Assembly (NCBI GenBank): GCA_046329195.1
Contig: JAXLVB010000001.1
Location: 2,542,001-2,606,000, forward strand
DNA length: 64,000 nt
Source of the DNA: JAXLVB01 sp046329195
Lineage (GTDB): Bacteria; Bacteroidota; Bacteroidia; Cytophagales; Spirosomataceae
Direction of reading: 5' to 3'
Shown here: positions 18,091 through 27,982 of the stretch, in pieces
Layout: every line of letters begins with the position of its first letter
How positions within the stretch are numbered: the stretch's first letter is position 1
Notes under the pieces: model-generated
Told to the model about the DNA's origin: nothing
Databases searched by the model: none
The model's input: only the letters and a program-made list of their open reading frames with translations
Program-made: the position numbers and the translations under genes

Positions 18091-19896
18091 CTATTTCCAT
18101 TTAAAAGGCAAGAACCAATTGTTTTTATTCATCAACCTGTTGCGTACCGCATCGGCGTTCGGATTGTTCGACTTTTTGAGCTTTTGATACACACGGTCGG
18201 CCAAGAAGCTTGGGTCGTTGCGGCGGAGTGCTATTCGCACCAAATCGCCCCAGCGTTGTCCTTCATAAGCTAATTCAAGCCCTGCTTCGTCAATCAAAGA
18301 GTTCTCGATAGACAGCGTACTGTCGCCTACTACGGGTACAGACTGTAGCAAGGCCCTTCCCCGAATCCCTGTGTTGCGATACCACGACTCACGGAACAGC
18401 GGCACGTTACCTACACGAGCATTGAAATCATACGGTGGCACGTCAAACGTGGCTTGGAGGTTGGTTTTATCCGAAATCGCCGTGTTGTCATAGACGTTCG
18501 GAATTCCGTTGTTCATCAACGCAAAAGCTAACTTACGGCGGCCATCTCGGTTGGCAGCTTCGGCGTAGCGCAAATGCAAGGTAGCTGCCCGATACAAAAA
18601 CCAGTTACCGTTTTTCTCTTGCAGCGATGCACCAATAGGCGTATTGGTAAGCGGGTTGATGTAGGTATAAAGGTACTTCATAATCACCGGACTACCACCC
18701 ATGATTTTGTAGGTCATCTTGCCACGAGCATCGTAGGGGAAATTATTGGTTTGTTTTTGGCTATTCCACAAATCAATGGCTTGCTGCGAAGGCTGCACCA
18801 AATAACGACCGCCCACATTAGAAAACAAGTCAACAAAAGGGTTTTGAGGCTGGAAGTTTTTATCAAAAGGTAAAGACCAAATCCACTCATAATTATAGCC
18901 AGCATCAGTGTTTTTGCGAGTAAAAATAGAGCGCCAACCAATCGAGTTATCGTCAATCAAGCGGTTGGCATCATTGACGGCATCGTTGTACGCTACGGCA
19001 ATGTCACGAGCGTTGCTTTCGGCGTATTTGATTTTGTATAGACCAAAAAATGCCTCCGAGTTAGGGTCAACACCAGTACGAGAGGCCGTTTCCATCACCA
19101 ATTTGTAAGTAGTAGCGGCTTTTAGGTATTGGTTGTTCCAGAGGTACAAATCGCCAAGTAGTACGTACTTGTTGATAAACATCTTATTGAACAAATAGCC
19201 ATCTACTGGCGAAGTCACCAAGGTAGTAGTAGAAGGATACGGATCTAAATAGACAGACGGAATCGCCTCCATTGTTTTGATCAGCTCCTTGATGAGGTTA
19301 TCGAGTGCAAGCTTAGGCACCGAGTCAATATTGGCTAGGTCTGAAACTTTGTCAAAAGTATCAGTCAAATAGGGTATATTGCCGTAGTGGATTCCCAACT
19401 GAAGATAAATCCACGTCCGAAGCGCAATGACATCGGCAGAGCGTTGATTGTACTCTTCTTGACGAATCTTGTTTTGCTCCAGCATGAGCTTGAAGTTCTT
19501 CAAGATGTCGTTGCAGTTTAGAATTACCTCGTAAAAAGGCCGAGGGTCGGCATACGGGTTATCTTCGGTAACGGTGTGGTTGTTGAGCTGACGCAACTGG
19601 TCGTCAGCATTGGCGGTTACGTCCATCAAATCGGCCCGAAGTTCATTAAGTAACACATACGGTTTGGCCAAATTCATGAACTTGCCATACAAACCCAAAA
19701 TAGCAGCATCAGCATCAAAAATGTTGCGATACACTTGGTCTTTGACCAGAATTTCTTCGGGTTCTAGTTCAAATAACTTCGTACAAGACACGCCTCCTAG
19801 CAACAACGAAACTAAGGCTGTGGTCTTGAGTGCACCACGGAGTTGAGCAGTTTTTGAACGAGCAATGAGGGTAGTCAACTTAGATTTCATACGCAT
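18091..19896 (-). CDS. SusD/RagB-type glycan-binding lipoprotein (fasciclin operon, second pair)
   Basis: A 601-residue lipoprotein with lipobox LGGVSC preceded by a long basic N-region. An ATG two codons in (19890) is an equally possible start. It has the SusD pattern FDADAAILGLYGKFMNL, LNELRADLMDVT, then C-terminal LIDEAGLELAYEGQRWGDLVRIALRRNDPSFLADRVYQKL. It is longer than classical SusD (about 550). It is the last gene of the minus-strand operon, 65 bp after its partner SusC gene. The ligand is unknown. Confidence 0.92.
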   Translation of the reverse strand: MRMKSKLTTLIARSKTAQLRGALKTTALVSLLLGGVSCTKLFELEPEEILVKDQVYRNIFDADAAILGLYGKFMNLAKPYVLLNELRADLMDVTANADDQLRQLNNHTVTEDNPYADPRPFYEVILNCNDILKNFKLMLEQNKIRQEEYNQRSADVIALRTWIYLQLGIHYGNIPYLTDTFDKVSDLANIDSVPKLALDNLIKELIKTMEAIPSVYLDPYPSTTTLVTSPVDGYLFNKMFINKYVLLGDLYLWNNQYLKAATTYKLVMETASRTGVDPNSEAFFGLYKIKYAESNARDIAVAYNDAVNDANRLIDDNSIGWRSIFTRKNTDAGYNYEWIWSLPFDKNFQPQNPFVDLFSNVGGRYLVQPSQQAIDLWNSQKQTNNFPYDARGKMTYKIMGGSPVIMKYLYTYINPLTNTPIGASLQEKNGNWFLYRAATLHLRYAEAANRDGRRKLAFALMNNGIPNVYDNTAISDKTNLQATFDVPPYDFNARVGNVPLFRESWYRNTGIRGRALLQSVPVVGDSTLSIENSLIDEAGLELAYEGQRWGDLVRIALRRNDPSFLADRVYQKLKKSNNPNADAVRNRLMNKNNWFLPFKWK

Positions 19897-19961
19897 CGTG
19901 ATGAGTTGATTCGATGACTATTTCTTACGAAAAGCAGCGAATGGATAGTTCTTTTATCTTC

Positions 19962-22900
19962 TTACAGACCGATTTTTATGCCGAGTTGAAACGACTTTTG
20001 TAAGGGTTCTAGCATGTTGTCAACCCCTTGGCCATAGATACTGTTGGTGGCACTAAACTCAGGGTCGTAGCCCAAGTACTTGGTCAGGGTAAACAAATTG
20101 TTGGCTGTTCCATAAAACGTGAGGTATTTCAGGATGCTCTTGTCCACAGGAATGTTGTAAGACACTGTGATGGTACGTAGTCTGAAATACGAGCCATCTT
20201 CAATCCAACGGCTTGAGAAGCGAGCATTGCCCACAGGGTCGCCTAAGCTGGCTCGGGGAATATCGGTCACTTGGCCGTCGCCTCGCCAGCGATTTAGCAC
20301 GGCTTGGCTTTGGTTATTGGTCGTCGAAACAGCCTCTAGGACGCTTCGAGTGTAGTTGTAGAGACTATTGCCCGATGCAAAAGTGAAGAGAGCATCAAGA
20401 GTCCAACTCTGATAGGTCAGACGGTTTGAAACCGAACCAACAAAGTTAGGCGTTGGATTTCCAATGACTTGCCGGTCGTTGTCGTCAATGATTTTGTCGT
20501 TGTTAAGGTCTTGGAATCGAACATCGCCACCCTTAAACAGAATCAAGGCTCCGTCAAAACGACGGGTCATCAACCCTGCTTGGGCGGCTTCGGCATCGGA
20601 GGTAAATACCCCTTGCGATACATAGCCATAAAACAAGTTGGGGGCTTGCCCTACTTTGGTAAGGTACGAGGCACTACCAAAGCTGGTGACCATATTGTCG
20701 TCAGGCAGTTGGTCCACTACTGATTTGGCTTTGCTCAACATCACACCTACATCCCATTTGAGTGCTTGCTTGTTGATGACCTTCACATTCAGGGCCACTT
20801 CAAGTCCTTTGGTAGTCATGGCACCACTATTAGTGAGCACATACGACAAACCTGTGATGGTTGGCAACTTTTGCGAAACGAGCATGTCTTTTACTTTGTT
20901 GGTAAACACATCGAAACTAAACGAAACTCGCTCGTTCCAAATGGCGGCATCTATCCCAAAATTCGCCTTGTTGATTGACTCCCACTTAATAGCCGGATTG
21001 GCAATATCACCCCGAACCAAACCTTGTGTACCTAACAGGTTTTGTCCTACATAATACTGATAAGCGGCGTAGTTACCGATGTCGTCGTTGCCCACACGGC
21101 CATACGAAGCCCGTATTTTGAGTAGGTCAAAGATGGAATTGGCCATAAAGTTTTCGGACGAAACAGCCCAAGCTGCTGCTAGCGACGGCATAACGGCTAC
21201 GGGTACACCACCTGCTTTGAAACTTTGCGTGCTCACTTCTTTCCCAAATCTCGACGAAGCATCCATGCCCAAGTTGAACGACAAGAAGTACTTGTCTGAA
21301 TAAGCGTAGTTGAGGTTTACATAAGTGTTGAGCCAGTTGGATGTGCCAATGCCCCCATTGATTTTGTTCAGTACGGGCACTCCATTGCCCACGCTTTTGA
21401 GTTCGTCGGTGGCGGAGTTATAGCCTAAAATCTTGTCTTGCTCAATTTTACTGTTGAGGAATTTTGCCCCTATTCGTCCAGAGAATTCATGTAAAAAACC
21501 AATGGTTTTGGTGTACGAAAGGTAGGTATCGTTATAGAGGTTAAACAAGCGCTTAGTTTGTGAACCTAACTTGTTTTCGGCAATGGCATTGCTGAGAGTA
21601 TCGCTCAAAATTCCACGCTTTGGCACAAAACGAGTCTCTTTGATTTTGTCAAAAATCACCCCCACGGTGGTTCCTAACGACAAGGCTGGCGTGAGTGTAT
21701 ATTGAAACGCCAAGGTACCCTGAAAACGATACGAACGATTCGAAGCACTCATCACCGTAGAAGCTACTGTAGGGTTACCGATTTTGAAAATATCTTCGTC
21801 GGATAAGTCAGGCGAAGCCGTACCGAGGTTAGAGATGTCGTGGTCACTCAAGAAAGGAGCCTTCACAAGCGAGAGGTAAATGGGATTGGTTTTGGGCGAA
21901 AACCCCAAATCTTTGGTATTAGCTTCGTTGTATGAAAAACTCAAATTAGCTATCCCCTTCAACCGACGACTCAGGTTCAAATCGGCGTTGAAACGAGTAC
22001 TGTATTTGGCCAAGTCAGAACCTACCATAGCACTTTGGTTCTTCATATAATTCAAAGACAGCGCATACTTGGCGATGTTGTCTCCTCCGGTGATTTTTAG
22101 GTAAATGTTTTGGAGAGGATTGTTGCTATAAAGCTGTTTTTGCCAATTTGTATTGTTATGAAACTGATAGTACTGGTCGGCGGTTTTATTGTCGTTCATG
22201 TAAGGCAGCGCCTGAATCGCTTGCGTAGAGTACCCGCCCGATTTGAGTAAGTCTGACAAATACGTGCGATAGTCGCCAACATTTAAAATAGGTAATGCCT
22301 GAGGCATAAGATTAATACCGCCATAGGTTGCAAGGTCAATCTTAGTGCCTAATTCTTTGGCTCGGGCGGTGGTAATCAGAATAACTCCATTGGCAGCTTT
22401 AGTACCATAAAGAGCGGCAGCGCTGGCATCTTTCAAGACCGTGATATTGCTAATATCCCGAACGTCAATGTTTAATAATGGGTTATCTAGGAAGTTGCTA
22501 ATCAGAGAGTTGCCATTTTGATTGTTGTCATAAACTACATTATCCACCACAATCAGCGGCTGATTAGTGGCTTGTAACGAAGTAAAGCCTCTCAAAAACA
22601 TACTGGCTCCTGTGCTGGCAATACCCGAATGACGAATGACATTGAGCCCAGCAATTTTTCCTTGCAAATACGAGTCAGGGCTATCACCACCTCGTGACCA
22701 TACGTCGTTGAGCTGGGCAGTAGAAGCCGCAGAAGCCAACCGATTGCCAGTGAAGGAGTTAGTCGGAAGATTATAGACCTTATAAACCGAGGGGTGTTCG
22801 TCTTCGTTCAAAGCGATTTCGAGCGATTTGCGACCGCTTAATGCCACTTCTATGGACTGATAGCCGGAGATTTCTACAACCACAGAAATTTGATAGTTTG

Positions 22901-23159
22901 GCACTCGCAGCTTAAATGCCCCCGCATCGTCGGTGATGGCCGTCGAAGCGGTTTTGTACGAAACCCGAGCACCTGTAACGGCTTTTTGAGTTGCAGCATC
23001 AATGACCACGCCCTTCACTTCGTACGGAAACGAAACTACCTTGGTAGGGCCGTTGGCGAGTGTTTCGGGCTTTTGAACTTGCCCTTGTGCTACCAGTGTT
23101 GATAGCCCCAAAGCGCACCCACAAATGGCTACTCGGGTTAGAGAGAGTGTGTGTTGCAT
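19962..23159 (-). CDS. SusC-like TonB-dependent receptor with degenerate TonB-box region (fasciclin operon, second pair)
   Basis: From the ATG at 23159 (an ATG at 23180 is also possible) this is 1065 residues, beginning with a signal peptide ending VAQGQ. It has a regulatory domain (VKGVVIDAATQKAVTGARVSY) and a SusC plug (LQGKIAGLNVIRHSG, MFLRGFTSLQATNQPLIVVDNVV, ITVLKDASAAALYGTKAANGVILITT), then a barrel ending FQLGIKIGL. Between regulatory domain and plug, where SusC proteins usually carry a variant of EVVV-x-GYG, this one reads NEDEHPSVYKVYNLP, with no recognisable TonB box. It pairs with the SusD at 18091-19896. Cargo is unknown. Confidence 0.92.
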   Translation of the reverse strand: MQHTLSLTRVAICGCALGLSTLVAQGQVQKPETLANGPTKVVSFPYEVKGVVIDAATQKAVTGARVSYKTASTAITDDAGAFKLRVPNYQISVVVEISGYQSIEVALSGRKSLEIALNEDEHPSVYKVYNLPTNSFTGNRLASAASTAQLNDVWSRGGDSPDSYLQGKIAGLNVIRHSGIASTGASMFLRGFTSLQATNQPLIVVDNVVYDNNQNGNSLISNFLDNPLLNIDVRDISNITVLKDASAAALYGTKAANGVILITTARAKELGTKIDLATYGGINLMPQALPILNVGDYRTYLSDLLKSGGYSTQAIQALPYMNDNKTADQYYQFHNNTNWQKQLYSNNPLQNIYLKITGGDNIAKYALSLNYMKNQSAMVGSDLAKYSTRFNADLNLSRRLKGIANLSFSYNEANTKDLGFSPKTNPIYLSLVKAPFLSDHDISNLGTASPDLSDEDIFKIGNPTVASTVMSASNRSYRFQGTLAFQYTLTPALSLGTTVGVIFDKIKETRFVPKRGILSDTLSNAIAENKLGSQTKRLFNLYNDTYLSYTKTIGFLHEFSGRIGAKFLNSKIEQDKILGYNSATDELKSVGNGVPVLNKINGGIGTSNWLNTYVNLNYAYSDKYFLSFNLGMDASSRFGKEVSTQSFKAGGVPVAVMPSLAAAWAVSSENFMANSIFDLLKIRASYGRVGNDDIGNYAAYQYYVGQNLLGTQGLVRGDIANPAIKWESINKANFGIDAAIWNERVSFSFDVFTNKVKDMLVSQKLPTITGLSYVLTNSGAMTTKGLEVALNVKVINKQALKWDVGVMLSKAKSVVDQLPDDNMVTSFGSASYLTKVGQAPNLFYGYVSQGVFTSDAEAAQAGLMTRRFDGALILFKGGDVRFQDLNNDKIIDDNDRQVIGNPTPNFVGSVSNRLTYQSWTLDALFTFASGNSLYNYTRSVLEAVSTTNNQSQAVLNRWRGDGQVTDIPRASLGDPVGNARFSSRWIEDGSYFRLRTITVSYNIPVDKSILKYLTFYGTANNLFTLTKYLGYDPEFSATNSIYGQGVDNMLEPLQKSFQLGIKIGL

Positions 23160-23258
23160 GGATGATAGGATAGGTCGCATAACGCTATATCGTTGGGTTG
23201 CTGGTAACTCAATAAGTTGAAAATCAGCAACTAATTTGGGTGTCTGTAAGTCGAGTTG

Positions 23259-24692
23259 TTAGAACGATGGAACCAGCTTAATGTAATCTAAGGCCATGCT
23301 GTTGGTACCGTTGGCAACTAGATAAATATCAAGTGTACGGTAGCCTGTGGTAGTAAATTCGCCCAGCAATACTTCGCTAAAGTTATTGTTGGCCACAGCC
23401 GTGTAAGCAAAGGTTGCCGAACTCAAACTCCCCATCGCTAACTTTTGGTTGACTGTAATGGGCAATGAGTTAGAGCTATGATTACGAGTTTGGTCGTTGA
23501 GAGCTACCCAATACACTTTGTACTTCATGGCAGGTACTTGCGGTACTCGGTATTTGACCCAAAAATTACTCACCCCATGTGCAATGATGGACAAATCTTT
23601 GAAATTTTGGTTAGTTACCAGATTGAACCTATCCCGAACCACAATCACCCGTGAGCCTACGGTCTGTAACTGTTCGTTGTAGGTTTCACCCTGAATCACA
23701 ATCGGTTGGATTTTTTCTTGAACCTTAAAATCCACTTTGCTCATCACGTGGAGGATACCGTTGCTTAGTTTGATGCTCTTGACGATGGCCGACTTCACAA
23801 TCGGAATCGTCACACCAAACTTAGAGGTAAGCGATTCGGGGAGTTTGTCCACGTTGTAGTAGCCTTCTACCGCCAAATCTTTAATCACATTCCACGACGC
23901 CGCATTGTAGGTGCTGTCGGTAGTGCTGGTTTTGAAATACGGGTTGAGCTTGGTAATCTCGCTGGCAAAGGCAGCATCGGCCAATACAAAATACGTAAAC
24001 TGCTTGGTCTCGTCGCTGAGGTCATAAACCAAATCAGAGAACTGGTTTTTTTGCTCAAAACCCGAGCCTTTTCTATACACAGGTTGGCCAGTGGTGGCAC
24101 TAATACTGTCCACAATGGCCTTGGCTGCGTTAAATGATAAGTACGTAAGATTAGCCAATACCTTGTTTTGCACGTAGTCAGTCTTGGTGTTGTTTACATA
24201 CGTCCAAAGGTTAGGAAGTACATCGTTGTATTTGTCAATGGTATGTAGCACGCCATTACTCACAAAGCTATTGGCTGATACTACACCAGCATCGCCCACA
24301 GCTGTTTTGGTGATACTGAGGTATTTGTCATTGAGTAATCGGACTCGTTGCTCTTCAGTACTTAGGGCATATTGCTGGAGGGCAATATGATTACCCACAA
24401 ATGCCTTGAGGGCCGTGCTGTCTTTGAGTGTCGAAAGGTCCAGTTTTTCTAAGGCTGTATTGGTAGGCGCAAAAACGGTGTAGTTTTTGGACGAACTGAT
24501 GATTTTGTCGAATCCGCTCGACACCAACAAATCCTTGAATTTACTCAAATTGGGTTGGTTACTTATTTCTTCCAATAAGTTTCTGCCCAACTTATCGTCT
24601 GACAAGGCGAGGTGGTCGTCCCACGGTTTGCAGGCCAATAAGCTTACACCTAGTAAGAAACTTGCCAATAAATAGAAATAAAGTTTTCTCAT
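23259..24692 (-). CDS. Fasciclin (FAS1) domain lipoprotein A
   Basis: From the ATG at 24692 (signal MRKLYFYLL, lipobox LLAC) this is 477 residues. FAS1 domain 1 (about 30-155) shows FKDLLVSSGFDKIISSSKNYTVFAPTNTALEKL and ends NGVLHTIDKY. A divergent FAS1 domain 2 (about 175-325) contains FTYFVLADAAF and ends NGILHVMSKV. The remaining 150 residues form a beta-rich, CBM6-like domain ending LDYIKLVPSF. FAS1 domains mediate adhesion or glycan/protein binding. Within a SusC/SusD operon the inferred role is a surface glycan-binding lipoprotein in place of SusE/SusF. Confidence 0.88.
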   Translation of the reverse strand: MRKLYFYLLASFLLGVSLLACKPWDDHLALSDDKLGRNLLEEISNQPNLSKFKDLLVSSGFDKIISSSKNYTVFAPTNTALEKLDLSTLKDSTALKAFVGNHIALQQYALSTEEQRVRLLNDKYLSITKTAVGDAGVVSANSFVSNGVLHTIDKYNDVLPNLWTYVNNTKTDYVQNKVLANLTYLSFNAAKAIVDSISATTGQPVYRKGSGFEQKNQFSDLVYDLSDETKQFTYFVLADAAFASEITKLNPYFKTSTTDSTYNAASWNVIKDLAVEGYYNVDKLPESLTSKFGVTIPIVKSAIVKSIKLSNGILHVMSKVDFKVQEKIQPIVIQGETYNEQLQTVGSRVIVVRDRFNLVTNQNFKDLSIIAHGVSNFWVKYRVPQVPAMKYKVYWVALNDQTRNHSSNSLPITVNQKLAMGSLSSATFAYTAVANNNFSEVLLGEFTTTGYRTLDIYLVANGTNSMALDYIKLVPSF

Positions 24693-24743
24693 GTCAAAAT
24701 CGTATCGTTTTGTAAACAAAAGTCACAGGGCGGCTCAGCTCCA

Positions 24744-26384
24744 TTAAGGTACCATGAGGCCATCTAAGGTAAACCGTGGGCTAAGCTGGTTCATATCAAC
24801 TGGGATGAACTGGATCAGGTCAAAATTGTTGGTGTTTTGACCACCCGAAATAGACTGGAATCGTATCAAGTGGCGGTCTGTGGTTTTGACATCAATGATA
24901 CCTAACATCCGTCCTGCCGAAATTGACGAGCCTTGGTCTATGTAAATTTTCCAACCCAACGACTCCAACTCACCAGCCGTACCCGAAGGAGCCGTGTCGG
25001 TAAAGGTAACCGGGCGAGTCAATGGGTCTCCATCAAAATACGCTTGTACCACGTTGACCGACCCACCCGACTGCTTTTGCTGACGGTAGCATACCCACAC
25101 TTTGTAGCGACCTTTCACGATTAGGGGAGTTTTCATCTCAATCCAGTTGCTTCGAGCGGCATTTCCGATACCCAGTGGTACTTGCAGGTAGTCTCGGTAA
25201 TAGCCCGTTACGTTATACACATACGTGATGGTGTTTTTCTCCCAGGTCATATCGGCAATGGCACCAATCGCAAAGTCATAGTTTTTCTTGCGGAAGTAGG
25301 CAGGTAGCTTACGGATTTCGGAGAAGTCGGCTACTTTCCAGTGTACAGGAGTAGGCTTCCGAATCTTGATGTTGAAATGCGAGGAGGCGCTATGCAATAC
25401 GCCATTGGTAGCCGAATTGTCGCTTTTAGGGCGCTCTAAGATGACACCTTGCTCATGCACGCCGTTAAAATCAATGTCGTTGATAAGTACAGTCTGGTCG
25501 TCAAGTTTAGACGTGACTACCTCTAGCGGCACTTTGGTGAGGTGCGAAGTAGCCGAAATAATGTCGGCCAAGTACTTGGCGCCCGGCAACAAATGGTACG
25601 AAACGTACAGGTTGAGACTATCGGTTTTGTTCCGAGGGTTTCCTGTGTTGGAGTAGCGCTTTTTGAGGGCATCGAAGGTAGCAAAACCAGCTTTTTTGAG
25701 GGCGTCGTTCGTTTCGGCCAGTACGGTTGTCCAGCGTAAGTCTAAGTTCGGATTCACATAGTTGAGCGAATCATAGTAGCCCGTTTGTCGTACCGCTTCG
25801 GTGAAGATAGAATAGTCAGGATTGCTCTCCAGCAAATTGGCCAGCGACTGGTTGGCGGGTTTGAGCATGTTATTGATAACGTGCAAAATACCGTTTCCTG
25901 CAAAAATATTAGACTCCAACACCGAAGCCTGCCGATTGACGCTGTAGCTTGAAGCGCCGTTTTCGTAGGTAACTCCTCCCAGCAAATACTGCCCGTACAT
26001 GGTCACAAGAGGCAGCTTACCATCTTTGAACGACTTGGTGGTGAGCGTATCTCGGATAATATGGATTTTGGCAATGTTTTGAGCTTCGTCCACGGTGAGT
26101 TGCTCGATGGTTTTGTTAATGCCCTTGAGGTAGGTTTGTACACCTGTATTCGTGGGTGCAAACACCGTATAAGCACCATAGGCATCCAAAAAGCTGTTGT
26201 AGCCAGCTTTGTCCAAGATGGACGCAAAATCCGAGAACTTTTCAGGGTATTTTCGGAGGTAGCTGTAGAGGTTTACATCGGTAGTGGTGGTTTCTACCAA
26301 TTGGATGTCGTAACAAGCTTGTAAGCCCAAGGCTGCCATAATGCAAGCAAACACAACAACGACCGATTTGATGATTTTTTTCAT
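24744..26384 (-). CDS. Fasciclin (FAS1) domain lipoprotein B
   Basis: From the ATG at 26384 this is 546 residues, with a lysine-rich signal (MKKIIKS) and lipobox GLQAC. FAS1 domain 1 (about 35-160) has FASILDKAGYNSFLDAYGAYTVFAPTN and NGILHVINNM. Domain 2 (about 175-340) has YSIFTEAVRQTGYY, WTTVLAETNDAL and NGVLHSASSHF. The C-terminal ~190 residues (KGRYKVWVCYRQQKQSG, VQAYFDGD, DRHLIRFQSISGG, FDLIQFIPV) look like a carbohydrate-binding jelly roll. Same architecture as lipoprotein A, 51 bp away, so the two are probably ancient duplicates. Role inferred from operon context. Confidence 0.88.
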   Translation of the reverse strand: MKKIIKSVVVVFACIMAALGLQACYDIQLVETTTTDVNLYSYLRKYPEKFSDFASILDKAGYNSFLDAYGAYTVFAPTNTGVQTYLKGINKTIEQLTVDEAQNIAKIHIIRDTLTTKSFKDGKLPLVTMYGQYLLGGVTYENGASSYSVNRQASVLESNIFAGNGILHVINNMLKPANQSLANLLESNPDYSIFTEAVRQTGYYDSLNYVNPNLDLRWTTVLAETNDALKKAGFATFDALKKRYSNTGNPRNKTDSLNLYVSYHLLPGAKYLADIISATSHLTKVPLEVVTSKLDDQTVLINDIDFNGVHEQGVILERPKSDNSATNGVLHSASSHFNIKIRKPTPVHWKVADFSEIRKLPAYFRKKNYDFAIGAIADMTWEKNTITYVYNVTGYYRDYLQVPLGIGNAARSNWIEMKTPLIVKGRYKVWVCYRQQKQSGGSVNVVQAYFDGDPLTRPVTFTDTAPSGTAGELESLGWKIYIDQGSSISAGRMLGIIDVKTTDRHLIRFQSISGGQNTNNFDLIQFIPVDMNQLSPRFTLDGLMVP

Positions 26385-26454
26385 TTTCCAAGCGTACTCC
26401 ACTTGTACGGAGATGAGTTAATAAGTTGAAAAAATGACTTGCTAATAGCGTTTG

Positions 26455-27924
26455 TTACTTGTAAAAAGGATTCTGTACCAAGTTCGGGTCGGTTTGCAAC
26501 TCGTATTGGTAAATGGGCAAGTAATGACTGTTGTAGTCTTTGTACTTGGCCAATGCCGACTGCTGGCGGTCAGGCGGAACGCAGCGAGCAATCATTTCGA
26601 GTAGAATGTCGAGCCGCTTATAGTTGTTGCGTTTAGAATGGCGCAATACATCGTACCAGCGTTTTCCTTCAAAAGCAAACTCTCGGGCCCGTTCTTCCAA
26701 GATATAGTCGGTTATGGCGTTGATGTCGGTTGGGTCGGGTTTCTTTTCTGTAAACGATAAGGCCTTGGCCCTGTCTCTAATCGTTTGTACCAATGTAATG
26801 GCTTCAGCGCCTCTATTGAGCAAAGCCAAGGCTTCCGCTTTCATCAAGAGAACGTCTGCATAGCGATAAACAACCCAGTGGGCATACGACTCGTCAATGG
26901 CTCGGAGGGTAGAGCCGTTTTGGCCTACGTATTTCCAAATGAGGCCGTCCGAAAAGCGTACTGAAGCCTCATCGCCACGGAGGTCTTTTTTGGTGTCGTC
27001 AGTAAAGTCTTGCGTGAACACCTCGTCAATCACATACGGGTTGGCGATGAAGCGACGAGGGGTCACAAACACCGAATAAAATGAATTGGTCTTTTGGCGG
27101 TCAAACTGAAGTTCAAAAATACTTTCGTTTGAATTACCCTGCACAAACACCGAGCTGTAGAAGAAATTACCTTGCATGAGGCCAAACTTGGCACTTTTAA
27201 TCACCTTATCACAAGCAGTGAGAGCCTCGCTGTATTTGTCAAGCCAGAGGTAAACATCTGCTTGTAAGGCGTTTACAACATATCGAGTGACTCGCCCTTT
27301 ATCAGTAGAAGCATTTCCATAAGTAAGTGGAGCGTTGGGTTCTGCTTCGACAAGGTCTTTTACAATTTGGTCGAGTACCTCTGCTTTGGTGCTTTTGGCT
27401 ATCGGCGTGATTTCGTTGTCGGTACTGGTGGCCTTGAGTTTGAGCGGTACATCGCCAAAGGTTCGTACCAAGTAAAAATACATCAACGCCCGAATAGTTT
27501 TGGCTTCGGCTAAATAGCCATTGAGGGCATTTTGGGTAAAGGTCTTGTCATTATCAAGCACTGCTGGGGCAAAGTCAATGACTGTATTGCAGTAGTTAAT
27601 AATCTGATAAACCGTCCGCCAGTTGGTAATGGTATTGCTCGGCAAGATATTGACATTGATAAAGTCAAGTTCTTCGGCTTTGGTGTTGAAAGTGGTTGCC
27701 AGCATGTCGGCACGAAGTTCACCCCACAAAAACAGCGTTTCGGGTAAGCCGTTGAGCATCGAAGCATAGCAGCCAATCACAGCGGCCTGTACTTGTTCTT
27801 TGGTTTGCCAGAACTTGTCTTTGGTGATACCGTCCTGTGGGTGTAGGTCTAACCAATCGCTACATGAGGTAGGAATGAGTAGAACCAGAACACACACGAA
27901 GCTATGAAGTAATTTCTTTGACAT
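26455..27924 (-). CDS. SusD/RagB-type glycan-binding lipoprotein (fasciclin operon, first pair)
   Basis: A 489-residue lipoprotein with lipobox LIPTSC. It contains the SusD sequences FWQTKEQVQAAVIGCYASML, LNGYLAEAKTIRALMYFYLVRTFGDVPL and the C-terminal ILEERAREFAFEGKRWYDVLRHSKRNNYK. It lies 58 bp after its SusC partner. Ligand unknown. It precedes the two fasciclin genes at 26384 and 24692. Confidence 0.93.
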   Translation of the reverse strand: MSKKLLHSFVCVLVLLIPTSCSDWLDLHPQDGITKDKFWQTKEQVQAAVIGCYASMLNGLPETLFLWGELRADMLATTFNTKAEELDFINVNILPSNTITNWRTVYQIINYCNTVIDFAPAVLDNDKTFTQNALNGYLAEAKTIRALMYFYLVRTFGDVPLKLKATSTDNEITPIAKSTKAEVLDQIVKDLVEAEPNAPLTYGNASTDKGRVTRYVVNALQADVYLWLDKYSEALTACDKVIKSAKFGLMQGNFFYSSVFVQGNSNESIFELQFDRQKTNSFYSVFVTPRRFIANPYVIDEVFTQDFTDDTKKDLRGDEASVRFSDGLIWKYVGQNGSTLRAIDESYAHWVVYRYADVLLMKAEALALLNRGAEAITLVQTIRDRAKALSFTEKKPDPTDINAITDYILEERAREFAFEGKRWYDVLRHSKRNNYKRLDILLEMIARCVPPDRQQSALAKYKDYNSHYLPIYQYELQTDPNLVQNPFYK

Positions 27925-27982
27925 ATTGCTGGTTGATTTGTATAAGTCTTTATCTATGAGCTGTTTATGGATTTGGCTTTGG

